NCBI RefSeq assembly: GCF_000427095.1
Contig: NC_021487.1
Coordinates: forward strand, 744,001-808,000
Length of the DNA: 64,000 bases
Reading direction: 5' to 3'
Origin: Chthonomonas calidirosea T49
Lineage (GTDB): Bacteria > Armatimonadota > Chthonomonadetes > Chthonomonadales > Chthonomonadaceae
In this document: positions 35,742 through 44,816 of the stretch, piece by piece
How positions within the stretch are numbered: position 1 is the stretch's first letter
Layout: each line of letters starts with the position of its first letter
Position numbers and translations under genes: made by a program
The notes under the pieces: generated by a model
The model's database searches: none
What the model was told of the DNA's origin: nothing
What the model saw: the letters and a program-made list of their open reading frames with translations, nothing else

Positions 35742-37595
35742 TTAAGAGCCGTCAATTTCCTGCACCTCCTCTGTCATGTTGTTCTCAGCACGCTCCATTC
35801 GTTCTGGTGCGGAAACGCCCAGCAAACCTAACAGATTATTCAACACGATTCGAGCGCAGTTCACTAATGCCAGTCGCGCCTGCACAAGAGAAGGCTCCGG
35901 CTCCCCCTGCGAATTGGGCAATACCCGGCAGTTCTCATAAAACAGGTTCAACAGGCTTGCTAAATCCATCGCGTAGCGTGTTAGGCGATGAGGAGCAAAA
36001 CGCTCTGAGGCGGTTGCTATCTCCTCAGGATAGTCGGCCAGCTTCCGTAAAACGTCCAGCTCTCTCGGATGAGTCAGCAGTTTTCGATCTACTCTGGCTG
36101 CCGGCAATACGGCTATGCCCATCTCTTCCGCCCTTCGCAGAATACTACACAGCCGTGCATGGGCATACTGCACATAGTACACGGGGTTCTCATTCGATTG
36201 ACGCTTGGCTAGCTCTACATCTACTGTCGCGGGAGTCTCATACGAGTTCAGGAGGAAATAGAAGCGTGCCGCATCGCGACCGATCTCGTCTACAAGGTCT
36301 TCCTTAAGCTCGATGATCGCACCTTTCCGTTTGCCTCCAATAATGGCCTCTCCATCGCGCACCAGAGAGACCATCTGTGTAAGAATAATGTACAGCCGAT
36401 CGACAGGATACCCAAGGGCAGCCACAGAAGCACGCAAACGCGCGACGTAGCCGTGATGATCGGCCCCAAAAATATCTACTAGGTGGGTAAAACCGCGCTC
36501 AAATTTGTCTCTATGATAGGCCGCATCCGCTGCGATATAGGTGGCCTTTTCGTTTGATCGCACCAGAACCCTATCTTCATCATCGCCAAAGGCCGATGTC
36601 TTCAACCAGAGAGCGCCGTCCTTTCGGTAGGTATATCCACGCTCCGTGAAGATTCGTATGACCTCATCTACCGCGCCCGATTCGTAGAGACTGCTCTCGA
36701 AGAACCAACGATCAAAGAAAACCCCAAACGCTTCCAGCGCTTGGCGTTGTAACTCCAAGATAATGCGCAGTGTAGCTTCCCGAAAATACCGATTTTTCTC
36801 TTCTGCCTGGCTATTCGTTGTCTCCTCCTCTCCTAGCAGCTCCTTAACAACTGCGCTCTCATACCGATCTCCGACCTCATCCACAATACGTCTGGCGATG
36901 TCGCGCACATACTCACCCAAGTAGCCGTTTTTAGGGAAAGGAATGATCGGCTTACTCGCATCTCCAAGCTGAGGCTCCGCCTCAACGTCTCCTTCCGGCA
37001 TAGCGATGGGATAGCCAAGCTCTTGTAGGTAGCGCACCTTCACTGTTTTTGCAAAAAGCTCCAGTTGAAGCGAGTTGAGCGCATCGTTTACATAGAACTC
37101 CCGATGCACTTCAGCTCCCTCCGCGGCAAATAAGTTCGCCAAAACATCGCCTAACGCCGCCGCGCGACCGTTCACAACGCTGATCGGGCCCGTTGGGTTT
37201 GCGCTAACAAACTCCAACAGGATCTTCTGACCAAGACGCGCTTGAGAGCGCCCGTAGTCTCTCCCTAACTCCTCGATGCGCAATAGGGTACTGTAGAGCC
37301 AATCAGGATTCAAAAACAGGTTAAGAAAACCTGGGCCTGCCACCTCCACGCGTTCAATGAGCTTATCGGGGTCCTCAATATACCGCCGAATGATCTCGGC
37401 GATCGTGCGACTGTCTGCCATACCGGCGGATTTACGCAGCGTCAACGCCAGGTTGCTCGAATAGTCCCCGAACTGCTTCGATGGAGGCATTTCGAGTTTT
37501 ACCGTAAAATCATCTGTCGTCAGCTTTAGCTCACCGGCCTCGCGCGCTGCCAATACGGCTCGCTTGAGGATGCTTGCCAGTTTTTCCGTAATCAC
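35742..37595 (-). CDS. argS: Arginyl-tRNA synthetase lacking a canonical HIGH motif
   Basis: A 617-aa class I synthetase. The N-terminal Arg-tRNA-synthetase domain (FGDYSSNLAL), the catalytic Rossmann fold with FVSANPTGPI, the FGADHHGYVARL motif and the C-terminal anticodon-binding DALR domain (QYAHARLCSILRR onward) are all present and in order. However, the HVGHGR-type signature that should follow SANPTGP reads S139-V-V-N-G-R144, so both HIGH histidines are missing. The KMSK region reads GGKRKGAII. The rest is intact and of full length, so it may be a functional variant. The start codon is GTG. It follows the CBS-DUF1385 gene by 39 nt. Confidence 0.93.
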   Translation of the reverse strand: MITEKLASILKRAVLAAREAGELKLTTDDFTVKLEMPPSKQFGDYSSNLALTLRKSAGMADSRTIAEIIRRYIEDPDKLIERVEVAGPGFLNLFLNPDWLYSTLLRIEELGRDYGRSQARLGQKILLEFVSANPTGPISVVNGRAAALGDVLANLFAAEGAEVHREFYVNDALNSLQLELFAKTVKVRYLQELGYPIAMPEGDVEAEPQLGDASKPIIPFPKNGYLGEYVRDIARRIVDEVGDRYESAVVKELLGEEETTNSQAEEKNRYFREATLRIILELQRQALEAFGVFFDRWFFESSLYESGAVDEVIRIFTERGYTYRKDGALWLKTSAFGDDEDRVLVRSNEKATYIAADAAYHRDKFERGFTHLVDIFGADHHGYVARLRASVAALGYPVDRLYIILTQMVSLVRDGEAIIGGKRKGAIIELKEDLVDEIGRDAARFYFLLNSYETPATVDVELAKRQSNENPVYYVQYAHARLCSILRRAEEMGIAVLPAARVDRKLLTHPRELDVLRKLADYPEEIATASERFAPHRLTRYAMDLASLLNLFYENCRVLPNSQGEPEPSLVQARLALVNCARIVLNNLLGLLGVSAPERMERAENNMTEEVQEIDGS

Positions 37596-37634
37596 CTAAG
37601 AACCACTCCTCAAAAAAGATAAGACGAACGCCCT

Positions 37635-38870
37635 CTAGCGCAAAAATGCGCTTAGAAAGGGTATGTAAGAGACAATGAAGGCGATGATTCCCATTCCAAT
37701 GAGAGCTTGTAGCAGCCCCATACACCATATTTTTCGGAGGATATGCGGCCGCGTTGGATAGCTCTGTAAGTAGCGCTCAATAAGCTCGTTCCCGGCCCGA
37801 ATGCCCTTCTCCAACTGATGCTCACTCGCAGGGCGCGTGGTAAACCATAACTGTAGAAACGCTCCGACACGACGCCATGTGAAGAGCGTCACCAGGCCAG
37901 CGATCACGATAGCACCCTCCTGCAACCAGGGGAAGCAACTGGCCAGCTCTGCCACGAAGGCAAAAATTCCCATCGCCGCCACGAGATTGGTGCCACAGCG
38001 AGGGTGTACCCGAGGCATCCTCCGGACGACTGGCACCACAAGAGGTTCGCGGCGCTCAATCGCATGAACCGTTTGGTGCTCTGCCGCATGATAGCCCGCT
38101 AGCACCGAAAATCGCATCAAGAGGAGATAAGGCAAAATAACGACGCTGCGCACACATACCGCACAGGCCGACCACCATGGATGGGCATCCTGAAGCGCTG
38201 CATTCATATCGAAAACCCAGTGAGGAACAAATGGGATCCAAACGGCCAACCGCTCGAGACCCCAACCAGACAGCCATAGGCTTCCAAAAATCAGTAGGCC
38301 CATAAAAGCCCCTGTTGCTATAAGAGCGATATTAGATGCTCCTGCCTGGATTCGGCCATCGGTAAGGTAGACCCCAAACGGCGTGGCCATTCCCCCAATG
38401 GGTGGGAGTTGCGGACGCAACATCGGCTCTGGGAAGAACAGATCGAGAGGATGAAGGTAGCCAAGGCAGTACCCCTCTTTATCTACTACCGGCAAGGCCG
38501 GTAGACTTCGGTCTAAACGGTTACGCCAACGCTCGCGTAATGTCTCTAAAGGGGTCTCTGGTGCAACAGTCTCCTCAGCGGGCTGAAGAAAGTCGCTCAC
38601 GGAGGCCCACCTTGCCTCATCGTCTAATCCCCTCTCTCTGACATAACGCAACAAAGACTCGCGCGAAACCATGCCCATGAGATGGCCGTCAAGCGTTACC
38701 GGTAAAGCCTCCACACCATAATTCCGCATAAGATGCAAAGCCCGCTCTACGCTATCTTCAGGAGCCGGTAAAGGTCCCTGACGCAATAGGCCTCTCAGCG
38801 TCAGCGGCCAGCTTCCTTGGGTTGCCACAGATGTATCTTGAGCTAAAAGCCTAGCATCACTATCTGACAT
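37635..38870 (-). CDS. CBS-domain pair fused to a DUF1385 membrane protein
   Basis: A 411-aa protein. Residues about 30-150 hold two CBS modules (MRNYGVEALPV, RSLPALPVVDKEGYCLGYLHP), which usually bind adenine nucleotides. From about 160 on comes the DUF1385 (YqhQ-like) membrane domain, with four or five hydrophobic segments and the family signature YHAAEHQTVHAIE, then HPRCGTN. His, Glu and Cys in these motifs could bind metal. The function of DUF1385 is unknown. The CBS part suggests energy-state control. A -10 box TATAAT and a leader hairpin lie upstream (38886-38931), and argS follows in the same direction. Confidence 0.85.
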   Translation of the reverse strand: MSDSDARLLAQDTSVATQGSWPLTLRGLLRQGPLPAPEDSVERALHLMRNYGVEALPVTLDGHLMGMVSRESLLRYVRERGLDDEARWASVSDFLQPAEETVAPETPLETLRERWRNRLDRSLPALPVVDKEGYCLGYLHPLDLFFPEPMLRPQLPPIGGMATPFGVYLTDGRIQAGASNIALIATGAFMGLLIFGSLWLSGWGLERLAVWIPFVPHWVFDMNAALQDAHPWWSACAVCVRSVVILPYLLLMRFSVLAGYHAAEHQTVHAIERREPLVVPVVRRMPRVHPRCGTNLVAAMGIFAFVAELASCFPWLQEGAIVIAGLVTLFTWRRVGAFLQLWFTTRPASEHQLEKGIRAGNELIERYLQSYPTRPHILRKIWCMGLLQALIGMGIIAFIVSYIPFLSAFLR

Positions 38871-38885
38871 GGAGATCTATCATCT

Positions 38886-38918
38886 AAAAAAGCGATTAGC
38901 GCCGATAGGAGCGGCGCT
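38886..38918 (-). terminator. Leader hairpin with T-tract, attenuator candidate
   Basis: On the minus strand AGCGCCG and CGGCGCT form a perfect 7-bp GC-rich stem (38918-38898), and six T follow after a 6-nt gap (38891-38886). It lies in the leader of the CBS-DUF1385 gene, 16 nt before the ATG, so it may be an attenuator. Its T-tract is a little late for an ideal terminator. Confidence 0.45.
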
Positions 38919-38925
38919 TTAAAAA

Positions 38926-38931
38926 ATTATA
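38926..38931 (-). promoter_or_regulatory. -10 box TATAAT of the CBS-DUF1385 gene
   Basis: A perfect TATAAT on the minus strand, 55 nt before the ATG at 38870. The -35 region (TTCTTC at 17 nt) is weak. Confidence 0.5.
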
Positions 38932-38960
38932 CCTCATGAAGCCCCACTGAAGAAGAAAAC

Positions 38961-38990
38961 TTGCCTTTGCAATTCGTATCGGAGTATATA
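38961..38990 (+). promoter_or_regulatory. Promoter of the moxR operon
   Basis: TTGCCT, 18-nt spacer, TATATA. The start site would be about 75 nt before the moxR TTG start. It is divergent from the CBS-DUF1385 promoter. Confidence 0.5.
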
Positions 38991-39073
38991 TCTCTGCCAG
39001 ATCTCTGTAATGTGTAGGCTCAACCTATCCTCGTCGTAAGACTGACTACAAGAACTTCAGAAAGGGTTGCAAC

Positions 39074-40018
39074 TTGACACCTGAGGACATTGCACAAAAA
39101 GCCCGCCAGATCGCCAATGCCGTAGAAACAGCCATTATCGGCAAAAGTGAAGTCGTCGAGTTGGCACTTGCCGTGCTGTTAGCGGAAGGCCACCTGCTCA
39201 TTGAAGATATCCCCGGTGTGGGCAAAACCACACTCGCTAAAGCGTTGGCACGGGCTTTGGGCATCTCCTTTAAACGCATTCAGTTTACGCCCGACCTCCT
39301 CCCTGCCGATATCACCGGCTCTTCCGTCTATAACCAAAAACAGGGAGAGTTCGAAGTGCGCCCAGGCCCGCTCTTCGCAAATATTGTGCTCGCCGATGAG
39401 ATCAATCGAACCACTCCCAAGACCCAGGCCGCACTGCTTGAATCGATGGAAGAACACCAAGTTACCATTGATGGCAACTCGATTCCTCTTCCTTCTCCTT
39501 TCTTTGTCATCGCCACCCAGAACAATGTTGAAATGGCCGGAACCTATCCTCTCCCCGAAGCTCAACTCGATCGCTTTATGGCGCGATTGGCCATGGGCTA
39601 CCCCGATCGCGCGGCGGAACGGCGCATCCTATCCCAACAACAACATACCCGTCCCTTAGAGCAGATCGAACCCGTTACGGATGCTGCAGAGATTGTCGCC
39701 ATTCAAAAACAGGTACGTCAGGTTCACGTAGATGCAAGCCTTCAAGAATATGTGCTAGATATTGTAAACTATACACGGAATCAGCCGCAAGTTATTTTGG
39801 GGGCGAGTACTCGTGGCGCCCTGTGCCTCATGCACGCTGGGCAGGCGCTTGCAGCGATAAGAGGCCGTACCTATGTGAAACCGGACGATATCAAAACGCT
39901 TGCAGTGGCCGTGCTCGCCCATCGTATTACCGTAAGGCCGGAATACCGCCTCCGTGGCATAACGCCCCAAAGCTGTGTCGAAGAGGCCCTGCAACGCATT
40001 CGTGTGCCGGTTGATTAA
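39074..40018 (+). CDS. MoxR-type AAA+ ATPase
   Basis: A 314-aa MoxR ATPase. Walker A is GVGKTTLAKALARAL, Walker B is VLADEINRTTPKTQAALLE, sensor 1 is FFVIATQNNVE and the arginine-finger region is LPEAQLDRFMARL. A C-terminal lid domain follows. MoxR proteins act as chaperones that mature VWA or DUF58 partner proteins, and a DUF58 gene follows 31 nt later. The start codon is TTG, with AAAGGG 7 nt upstream. It is the first gene of a four-gene operon. Confidence 0.95.
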   Translation: MTPEDIAQKARQIANAVETAIIGKSEVVELALAVLLAEGHLLIEDIPGVGKTTLAKALARALGISFKRIQFTPDLLPADITGSSVYNQKQGEFEVRPGPLFANIVLADEINRTTPKTQAALLESMEEHQVTIDGNSIPLPSPFFVIATQNNVEMAGTYPLPEAQLDRFMARLAMGYPDRAAERRILSQQQHTRPLEQIEPVTDAAEIVAIQKQVRQVHVDASLQEYVLDIVNYTRNQPQVILGASTRGALCLMHAGQALAAIRGRTYVKPDDIKTLAVAVLAHRITVRPEYRLRGITPQSCVEEALQRIRVPVD

Positions 40019-40049
40019 AGAGCGCTTCGTTGAGGAAGGTGGATAGCGC

Positions 40050-41312
40050 ATGCAGCATAGTAAATGGATCGTGCTCGGTTTTGGAGCGCTCTGCCTTATT
40101 ACCGTGGCAACGGTGATTCCTCCGGCCCAGCATCTCTACTATATGGCAGCTATCCTCATCACGCTGCCTGCTATCTCGTACTTTGCAGGCTGGACCATGT
40201 TGCGCGGGCTCACATTTCAACGAGAAGTACCTTCCGCCGCTATGGAAGGGGAAGAGATTGATATCGTCTACACGATCTCAAACGACACCCGTTTCATGCG
40301 CTTTTTCCTCAGCACGTATGAAGAGTTTCCGCCATGGCTTACCCCCATCGAAGAGGAGCCGCTCTTTAATGTGCCCGCAAAAAGCACTATCCGTGTCGCT
40401 CGCCGCGTGCGCTGTCTACGCCGTGGCGTTTACAACACCACTAGCTTTCACATCTCTGCGATGGACCCGCTCGGTGTATTCGCATTTACGCAGTCGGTAC
40501 CAACAGAGGGCGAACTCATCGTCTATCCTTCTCCTTATAAACTTTCTCAAGCCGTTATAGGGGGCGGTGAACAGTTTGGGCTGCAACAGATCGTGGCCTC
40601 TTTCCGTCAAGGCACAAGCGTAGATCTCGCTGGGGTCAGACCCTACGTTCCAGGAGACCCCCTCCGCCGAATTCATTGGCGCCAAACCGCACGAACCGGT
40701 CAGCTCAATGTGGTGGAGTTCGAGGAGATGCAGTCCTCACGCTTGGTGTTGCTCCTTGATGCGCATCGTGGCTGCGATAGGGGCATGGAACCTCAAACCC
40801 CATTGGAGTATATGATCAAGGTGGCCGCAGCCCTACTTACGGAAGCCCTCGAAGCCGGAGCGTGGAGTCGGCTCTGTATCACCGATGGACGCGTGCCAGC
40901 CGGCTTTCTCGACACCGGAGGGGATAGAGGCCAGACCCATCGTCACCTTCTACTCGGCGAGCTAGCGCGTGTAGAGGCCACTGGTGAAATCCCTCTAAGC
41001 GATGTTATCTCTGCCATCTATCCCTCGCTTACGCCCGGCCTTGTTCTTGTTCTTATTACCACAACGGAAGACCCTGTCCTCCCACAAGTGCTTTCAGACA
41101 TTGTTACAACACTCGCCGTTCGTCCCTTTGTCATCGGCTTTGACGTCTCTTCTTTTCCCGAGCATCCCCCAACAGCTGGCAATTTCTCTCACTTCCTCTC
41201 TTCTCTCGCAGCTACCGAAGTGCAAACGCTCTTGCTCGGCTATCAAGCGGAAGCAGGGCTTGTCATAAAGGAGCACTCCTATGAACCCAGAAGCCACGCA
41301 TCGCGCTGGTGA
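40050..41312 (+). CDS. DUF58 membrane protein (MoxR partner)
   Basis: A 420-aa protein with two N-terminal transmembrane segments (about residues 8-24 and 29-48) and a cytoplasmic part. The DUF58 signature VRPYVPGDPLRRIHWRQTART is at about 202-222, followed by a VWA-like region (VLLLDAHRGCDRG). In known gene neighbourhoods DUF58 proteins pair with MoxR and a transglutaminase-like membrane protein, exactly as here. The set is probably involved in envelope or peptidase maturation, but the target is not known. Its end overlaps the next gene by 32 nt, and the next gene's AAAGGAG is inside this coding region. Confidence 0.92.
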   Translation: MQHSKWIVLGFGALCLITVATVIPPAQHLYYMAAILITLPAISYFAGWTMLRGLTFQREVPSAAMEGEEIDIVYTISNDTRFMRFFLSTYEEFPPWLTPIEEEPLFNVPAKSTIRVARRVRCLRRGVYNTTSFHISAMDPLGVFAFTQSVPTEGELIVYPSPYKLSQAVIGGGEQFGLQQIVASFRQGTSVDLAGVRPYVPGDPLRRIHWRQTARTGQLNVVEFEEMQSSRLVLLLDAHRGCDRGMEPQTPLEYMIKVAAALLTEALEAGAWSRLCITDGRVPAGFLDTGGDRGQTHRHLLLGELARVEATGEIPLSDVISAIYPSLTPGLVLVLITTTEDPVLPQVLSDIVTTLAVRPFVIGFDVSSFPEHPPTAGNFSHFLSSLAATEVQTLLLGYQAEAGLVIKEHSYEPRSHASRW

Positions 41313-43518
41313 GGCTACTTCACAGCAAACTGCCCAAGACCGACCTAGCATCCTGCTCTATCTAGCGGGGCTGGTCGTCACGCTTAGCGGCCTGTTTGCG
41401 GTTAACTATACCTACAATGACCCCGGAGCGCAGCTGATCTATCTCCTTGCTGCCTTCGGCTACGCTTCTAGCTACTTCCTTCGCTGGCGTGGTGTCAAAA
41501 CGCTTTCCGTCGGCCTGCTCCTCCTAATGATAGGCCTCGCTGTTGTTACCTTTGTGAATCCCTCCACTTTGCCCTTCTTTAATAATCAAGATCAAACCGA
41601 TGATCGCATCCTTGGACTACTGCAACTTTTTGTCTGGGCCTCCATTCTGCATAGCTACACCCTCCTTAACGATTCAACTGTTCTCTTCGCCTGCGTCCCC
41701 TGCATGACCATGCTCGCTCTAGTAAGCGCACGAAATCCAGACCCAGCTATCCACCAAGATTTTCTTGTCTTCGTGGCGGCTTCCATTTTCCTCCTGATCC
41801 ACGAAAACTACCTGCGTACCACCCATACGCGCATCTTCGCGGCTCCAAAACAGCGGCGCTCGCTCTACTCAGGTCAGATCGCTCTTGCGCTTGCGTGCCT
41901 ATTTTGCACCCTCGTGCTCTCCAATCTTGTTGCTACCCCCTTGCGTGCAATGGGGCAAGCTCTCTTCGGAGCTATCTTCCAACAGTCGCCCTACTATCAA
42001 CGCTATCTGCCGCTTTCAAGCTCAACGAGCACCCAAGTTCAGGTTAGCGAAAGAAACCATATCCGCGTCGCCAGTGGGCCCGTCACGAGCAGCGATCAGC
42101 CTCTGTTTGAGGTAACCTCCCCGCGTCCACTCTACTGGCGTGGTGAAGTCTTAACCCTCTATAATGGCATCGGTTTTGAAGCTGCCTCAACCTCATCGCC
42201 CACCGAACAGCTATTTCCTGCAGAACAGTCCGACACCCAGCGCATTCAGCAGTATGAGGACATTACGGGGCCTATGGGGTCAGTGGATACATCGCCCCAT
42301 CACTTCATCCTGCCGCTAAGCCCACTGGAGTTAGACGAAACTCAAATGCAACATAGCATGGAGATCAAGCAGCGAGTGCATGTTGTCGGTGGGACGATTC
42401 TCCAAATCTATGGTGCCGGCAACATTCGCTCGCTCGACGTACCCTACAACACGCTGGCCTACGATCAACTTTCAGAAAAATTGAGTGCACCCGATCCGTT
42501 GCACATTCAATCCATCTACACCGTCGTCTCACGTGTCCCTACTGAGGATCCCTCTATCTTACGTAAGGCCTCCTCCTCTCTCAGCGATGTTCCACCTTTT
42601 ATCCGAGATACCTGCCTTCAGACCGCAGTGAATGGTCATGATGATCCGGCCCTACGTCAACTCGCTCTGCAGATCACACGAGGACTTCACAATAACTATG
42701 ACAAAGCTTCCGCTATTCGCGCCTATATAGCAAGTCACTGTAAATATAACTTACATGCCCCACCAGCACCTACCGACCAAGACGTCGTTGACTACTTCCT
42801 TTTTAAGTCGCGCCAGGGTTACTGCGACAGTTTTGGCGCCGCGATGGTCATGTTATGTCGCTACGCAGGAATTCCGGCACGCCTCGCTTCTGGTTTCATC
42901 ACCGGCGAAGTGCGCGGGGATAATACCTATCTTGTACGTGAGAAAGATAAGCATATTTGGGCAGAGGTCTTCTTCCCTCAAATCGGTTGGGTTCCTTTCG
43001 ATGCCACGGAGGGTGCCCAAGAGGTTACTACTTCTCCAGGAACGATGGGTCGCATCAAGGATTTTCTTTCGTGGTGCTTTGCGCATGGTGCCCTGCCCGC
43101 TCTGATCTTGTGCACTGTAATGGCTCTGTTAACTTTTGTACTGTGGAACGAGTTAGGCCGGCGCCTTCGCCGGAACCGCTGGACAGCCGAGCTCGCGCCG
43201 GAACGTTTTGTTACAAACCGTGAGGTCATCGCATACTATCTGCAACTTTGCAGTTTCCTAGCACGCAAAGGCCTCCCTCGCGCCTCTTCTATGACACCCG
43301 ACGAGTACCTCCATACACTCACACGAATCCTCGGTGACGGGGACTGGCAATCCCTCATGCAAACCATCACCCAACTCTATACTGAGGCCCGCTACAGTTC
43401 TCGCGAACTTTCAACGGAAGAGGTGAACGCCATGAAACAGCATATCTCTCAATTACGTACACTGCTGCGTCACTACACCGCCTCTGCCTCCAGGATGACG
43501 GTAACGGCGGCCACGTAA
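41281..43518 (+). CDS. Transglutaminase-like membrane protein with DUF4129-type tail
   Basis: A 745-aa protein. Five or six transmembrane helices span about residues 25-225, then a large extracytoplasmic region carries a transglutaminase-like core with the triad Cys515 (QGYCDSFG), His558 (DKHIWAEVFF) and Asp574 (VPFDATEG). One more membrane segment lies near 605-625, and the last 110 residues resemble DUF4129. All three catalytic residues are present, so peptidase or transferase activity is possible. AAAGGAG lies 7 nt before the ATG. It is the third gene of the moxR operon, and holA starts 4 nt after its stop. Confidence 0.9.
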   Translation: MNPEATHRAGEATSQQTAQDRPSILLYLAGLVVTLSGLFAVNYTYNDPGAQLIYLLAAFGYASSYFLRWRGVKTLSVGLLLLMIGLAVVTFVNPSTLPFFNNQDQTDDRILGLLQLFVWASILHSYTLLNDSTVLFACVPCMTMLALVSARNPDPAIHQDFLVFVAASIFLLIHENYLRTTHTRIFAAPKQRRSLYSGQIALALACLFCTLVLSNLVATPLRAMGQALFGAIFQQSPYYQRYLPLSSSTSTQVQVSERNHIRVASGPVTSSDQPLFEVTSPRPLYWRGEVLTLYNGIGFEAASTSSPTEQLFPAEQSDTQRIQQYEDITGPMGSVDTSPHHFILPLSPLELDETQMQHSMEIKQRVHVVGGTILQIYGAGNIRSLDVPYNTLAYDQLSEKLSAPDPLHIQSIYTVVSRVPTEDPSILRKASSSLSDVPPFIRDTCLQTAVNGHDDPALRQLALQITRGLHNNYDKASAIRAYIASHCKYNLHAPPAPTDQDVVDYFLFKSRQGYCDSFGAAMVMLCRYAGIPARLASGFITGEVRGDNTYLVREKDKHIWAEVFFPQIGWVPFDATEGAQEVTTSPGTMGRIKDFLSWCFAHGALPALILCTVMALLTFVLWNELGRRLRRNRWTAELAPERFVTNREVIAYYLQLCSFLARKGLPRASSMTPDEYLHTLTRILGDGDWQSLMQTITQLYTEARYSSRELSTEEVNAMKQHISQLRTLLRHYTASASRMTVTAAT

Positions 43519-43522
43519 GAAA

Positions 43523-44674
43523 ATGGGTAGAGAAATTCCGTACAACCCCAATGAACCGCAACAGCTTTGGCAAAAGCAGCTGTTTCCTGTCTATCTTTTC
43601 TGGGGATCGGCAGACAAGCTCAAAGAGGAGGCCGTCGCTGCTCTAAAACACTATCTCATTGCGCCGTCATTTGTCGAGTTTGACTATGAAGTTTTGGACG
43701 CCTCTACTAACTCGATCGATGCCATTCTCTCCGCTGCATACCAGGCTCCATTTGGCTCTAGTCACCGGCTCTTGGTAGTACACGGAGCGGAGGTCTGGCG
43801 TGAAAAAGCGCGCAGCGGTGATGCCGATAGACTTGCCGAGGCCATCCCTCGACTTCCGGCCTCCTGCTGTATAGCCCTTATTGCCGCCGCACAGAGCGAT
43901 GAAGACAAGCGTAAGACCGTTCTTACCTCACGGCTTGACAAAGTCATCGGAGAAATAGGTGCCTTGGTCCCTTGCCGCGCACCTTCACTAGAGATCGTGC
44001 AAAAGTGGCTTCTGCAAAAAGCTCGAGAGGAAAACAAAAACTTTGAACCAGAAGCTCTTGAGCTGCTAATAACAACTACCGGCCAGGAGCTGTATGCACT
44101 TGAACAGGAGCTGGCCAAGCTGTTCGCCTATACCGGCACACGTTCAACAATCACCAAAGCCGACGTCCAAACGCTTGCCACCGATACTCCAGAAGAGGTC
44201 ATCTTCGCAGCGGTAGATGCCGTCGTCAAACGACAGACGGAACTGGCACTTCATCTCCTCGCAGAACTTCATCGCTACGATCCGAAACCCCAGGCCGTAG
44301 CTGCTAAATTTCTTGCTCTGCTTGCTCGCCAGTTCCGTCTGCTATGGCAAGCAAAACTGTTGATCGAGCGACGCATACATCCTAGCCAGGTGTCACACCT
44401 ACCCGAGGATATCGCAACAGAGTTGCCTAAAGAGGCTTCTATTACCGGCGTACACTGGAAAGCACGAGAGCTATACACGCTTGCAAAACAGTGGTCGTGG
44501 CACGATTTAGCCGACGCTATGGATCAGCTCTTGGAATGCGACACAGCCAATAAAGGCGCCGCAGTTCTCGATATCGGTCTTTTCGGTGCCGACCCTGCGC
44601 GAAATCTTCAAATTCTCGTACTCTCCCTCGCGACTTCTTCAACAATGAACAATCCTGTAGGGGGTACTAAATAG
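43523..44674 (+). CDS. holA: DNA polymerase III delta subunit
   Basis: HolA, the clamp-loader subunit that opens the sliding clamp. It is 383 aa. The N-terminal AAA-like domain has YLFWGSADKLKEEAV, and further matches are the stretch LLVVHGAEVW and the segment EALELLITTTGQELYALEQELAKL, followed by DTPEEVIFAAVDAVVKRQ and the C-terminal collar helices, all in HolA order. As expected for delta, the P-loop is not conserved. Position: fourth gene of the moxR operon, 4 nt after the transglutaminase-like gene and convergent with rpsT. The Shine-Dalgarno is weak. Confidence 0.93.
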   Translation: MGREIPYNPNEPQQLWQKQLFPVYLFWGSADKLKEEAVAALKHYLIAPSFVEFDYEVLDASTNSIDAILSAAYQAPFGSSHRLLVVHGAEVWREKARSGDADRLAEAIPRLPASCCIALIAAAQSDEDKRKTVLTSRLDKVIGEIGALVPCRAPSLEIVQKWLLQKAREENKNFEPEALELLITTTGQELYALEQELAKLFAYTGTRSTITKADVQTLATDTPEEVIFAAVDAVVKRQTELALHLLAELHRYDPKPQAVAAKFLALLARQFRLLWQAKLLIERRIHPSQVSHLPEDIATELPKEASITGVHWKARELYTLAKQWSWHDLADAMDQLLECDTANKGAAVLDIGLFGADPARNLQILVLSLATSSTMNNPVGGTK

Positions 44675-44765
44675 CAACTCGAAGAGGAGGGTTCTACCCC
44701 CTTAATCGAAAGCTTCACCCCTCCTCCTACCATGGTGTAGGTTATGGCAGGAAGAGTGTAAAACC

Positions 44766-44796
44766 ATATAGGGAGGGGTTCTGAACCCCTCCCTAT
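44766..44796 (-). terminator. Long hairpin between holA and rpsT
   Basis: ATAGGGAGGGGTTC and its complement form a 14-bp near-perfect palindrome (44767-44795). On the minus strand it is followed by ATGGTTTTAC, so it probably ends rpsT transcription; on the plus strand no T-tract follows. It may also be a copy of a repeated palindromic element (see the hairpin at 63579). Confidence 0.6.
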
Positions 44797-44816
44797 TGAA
44801 GAATCGCCGAATCGTT

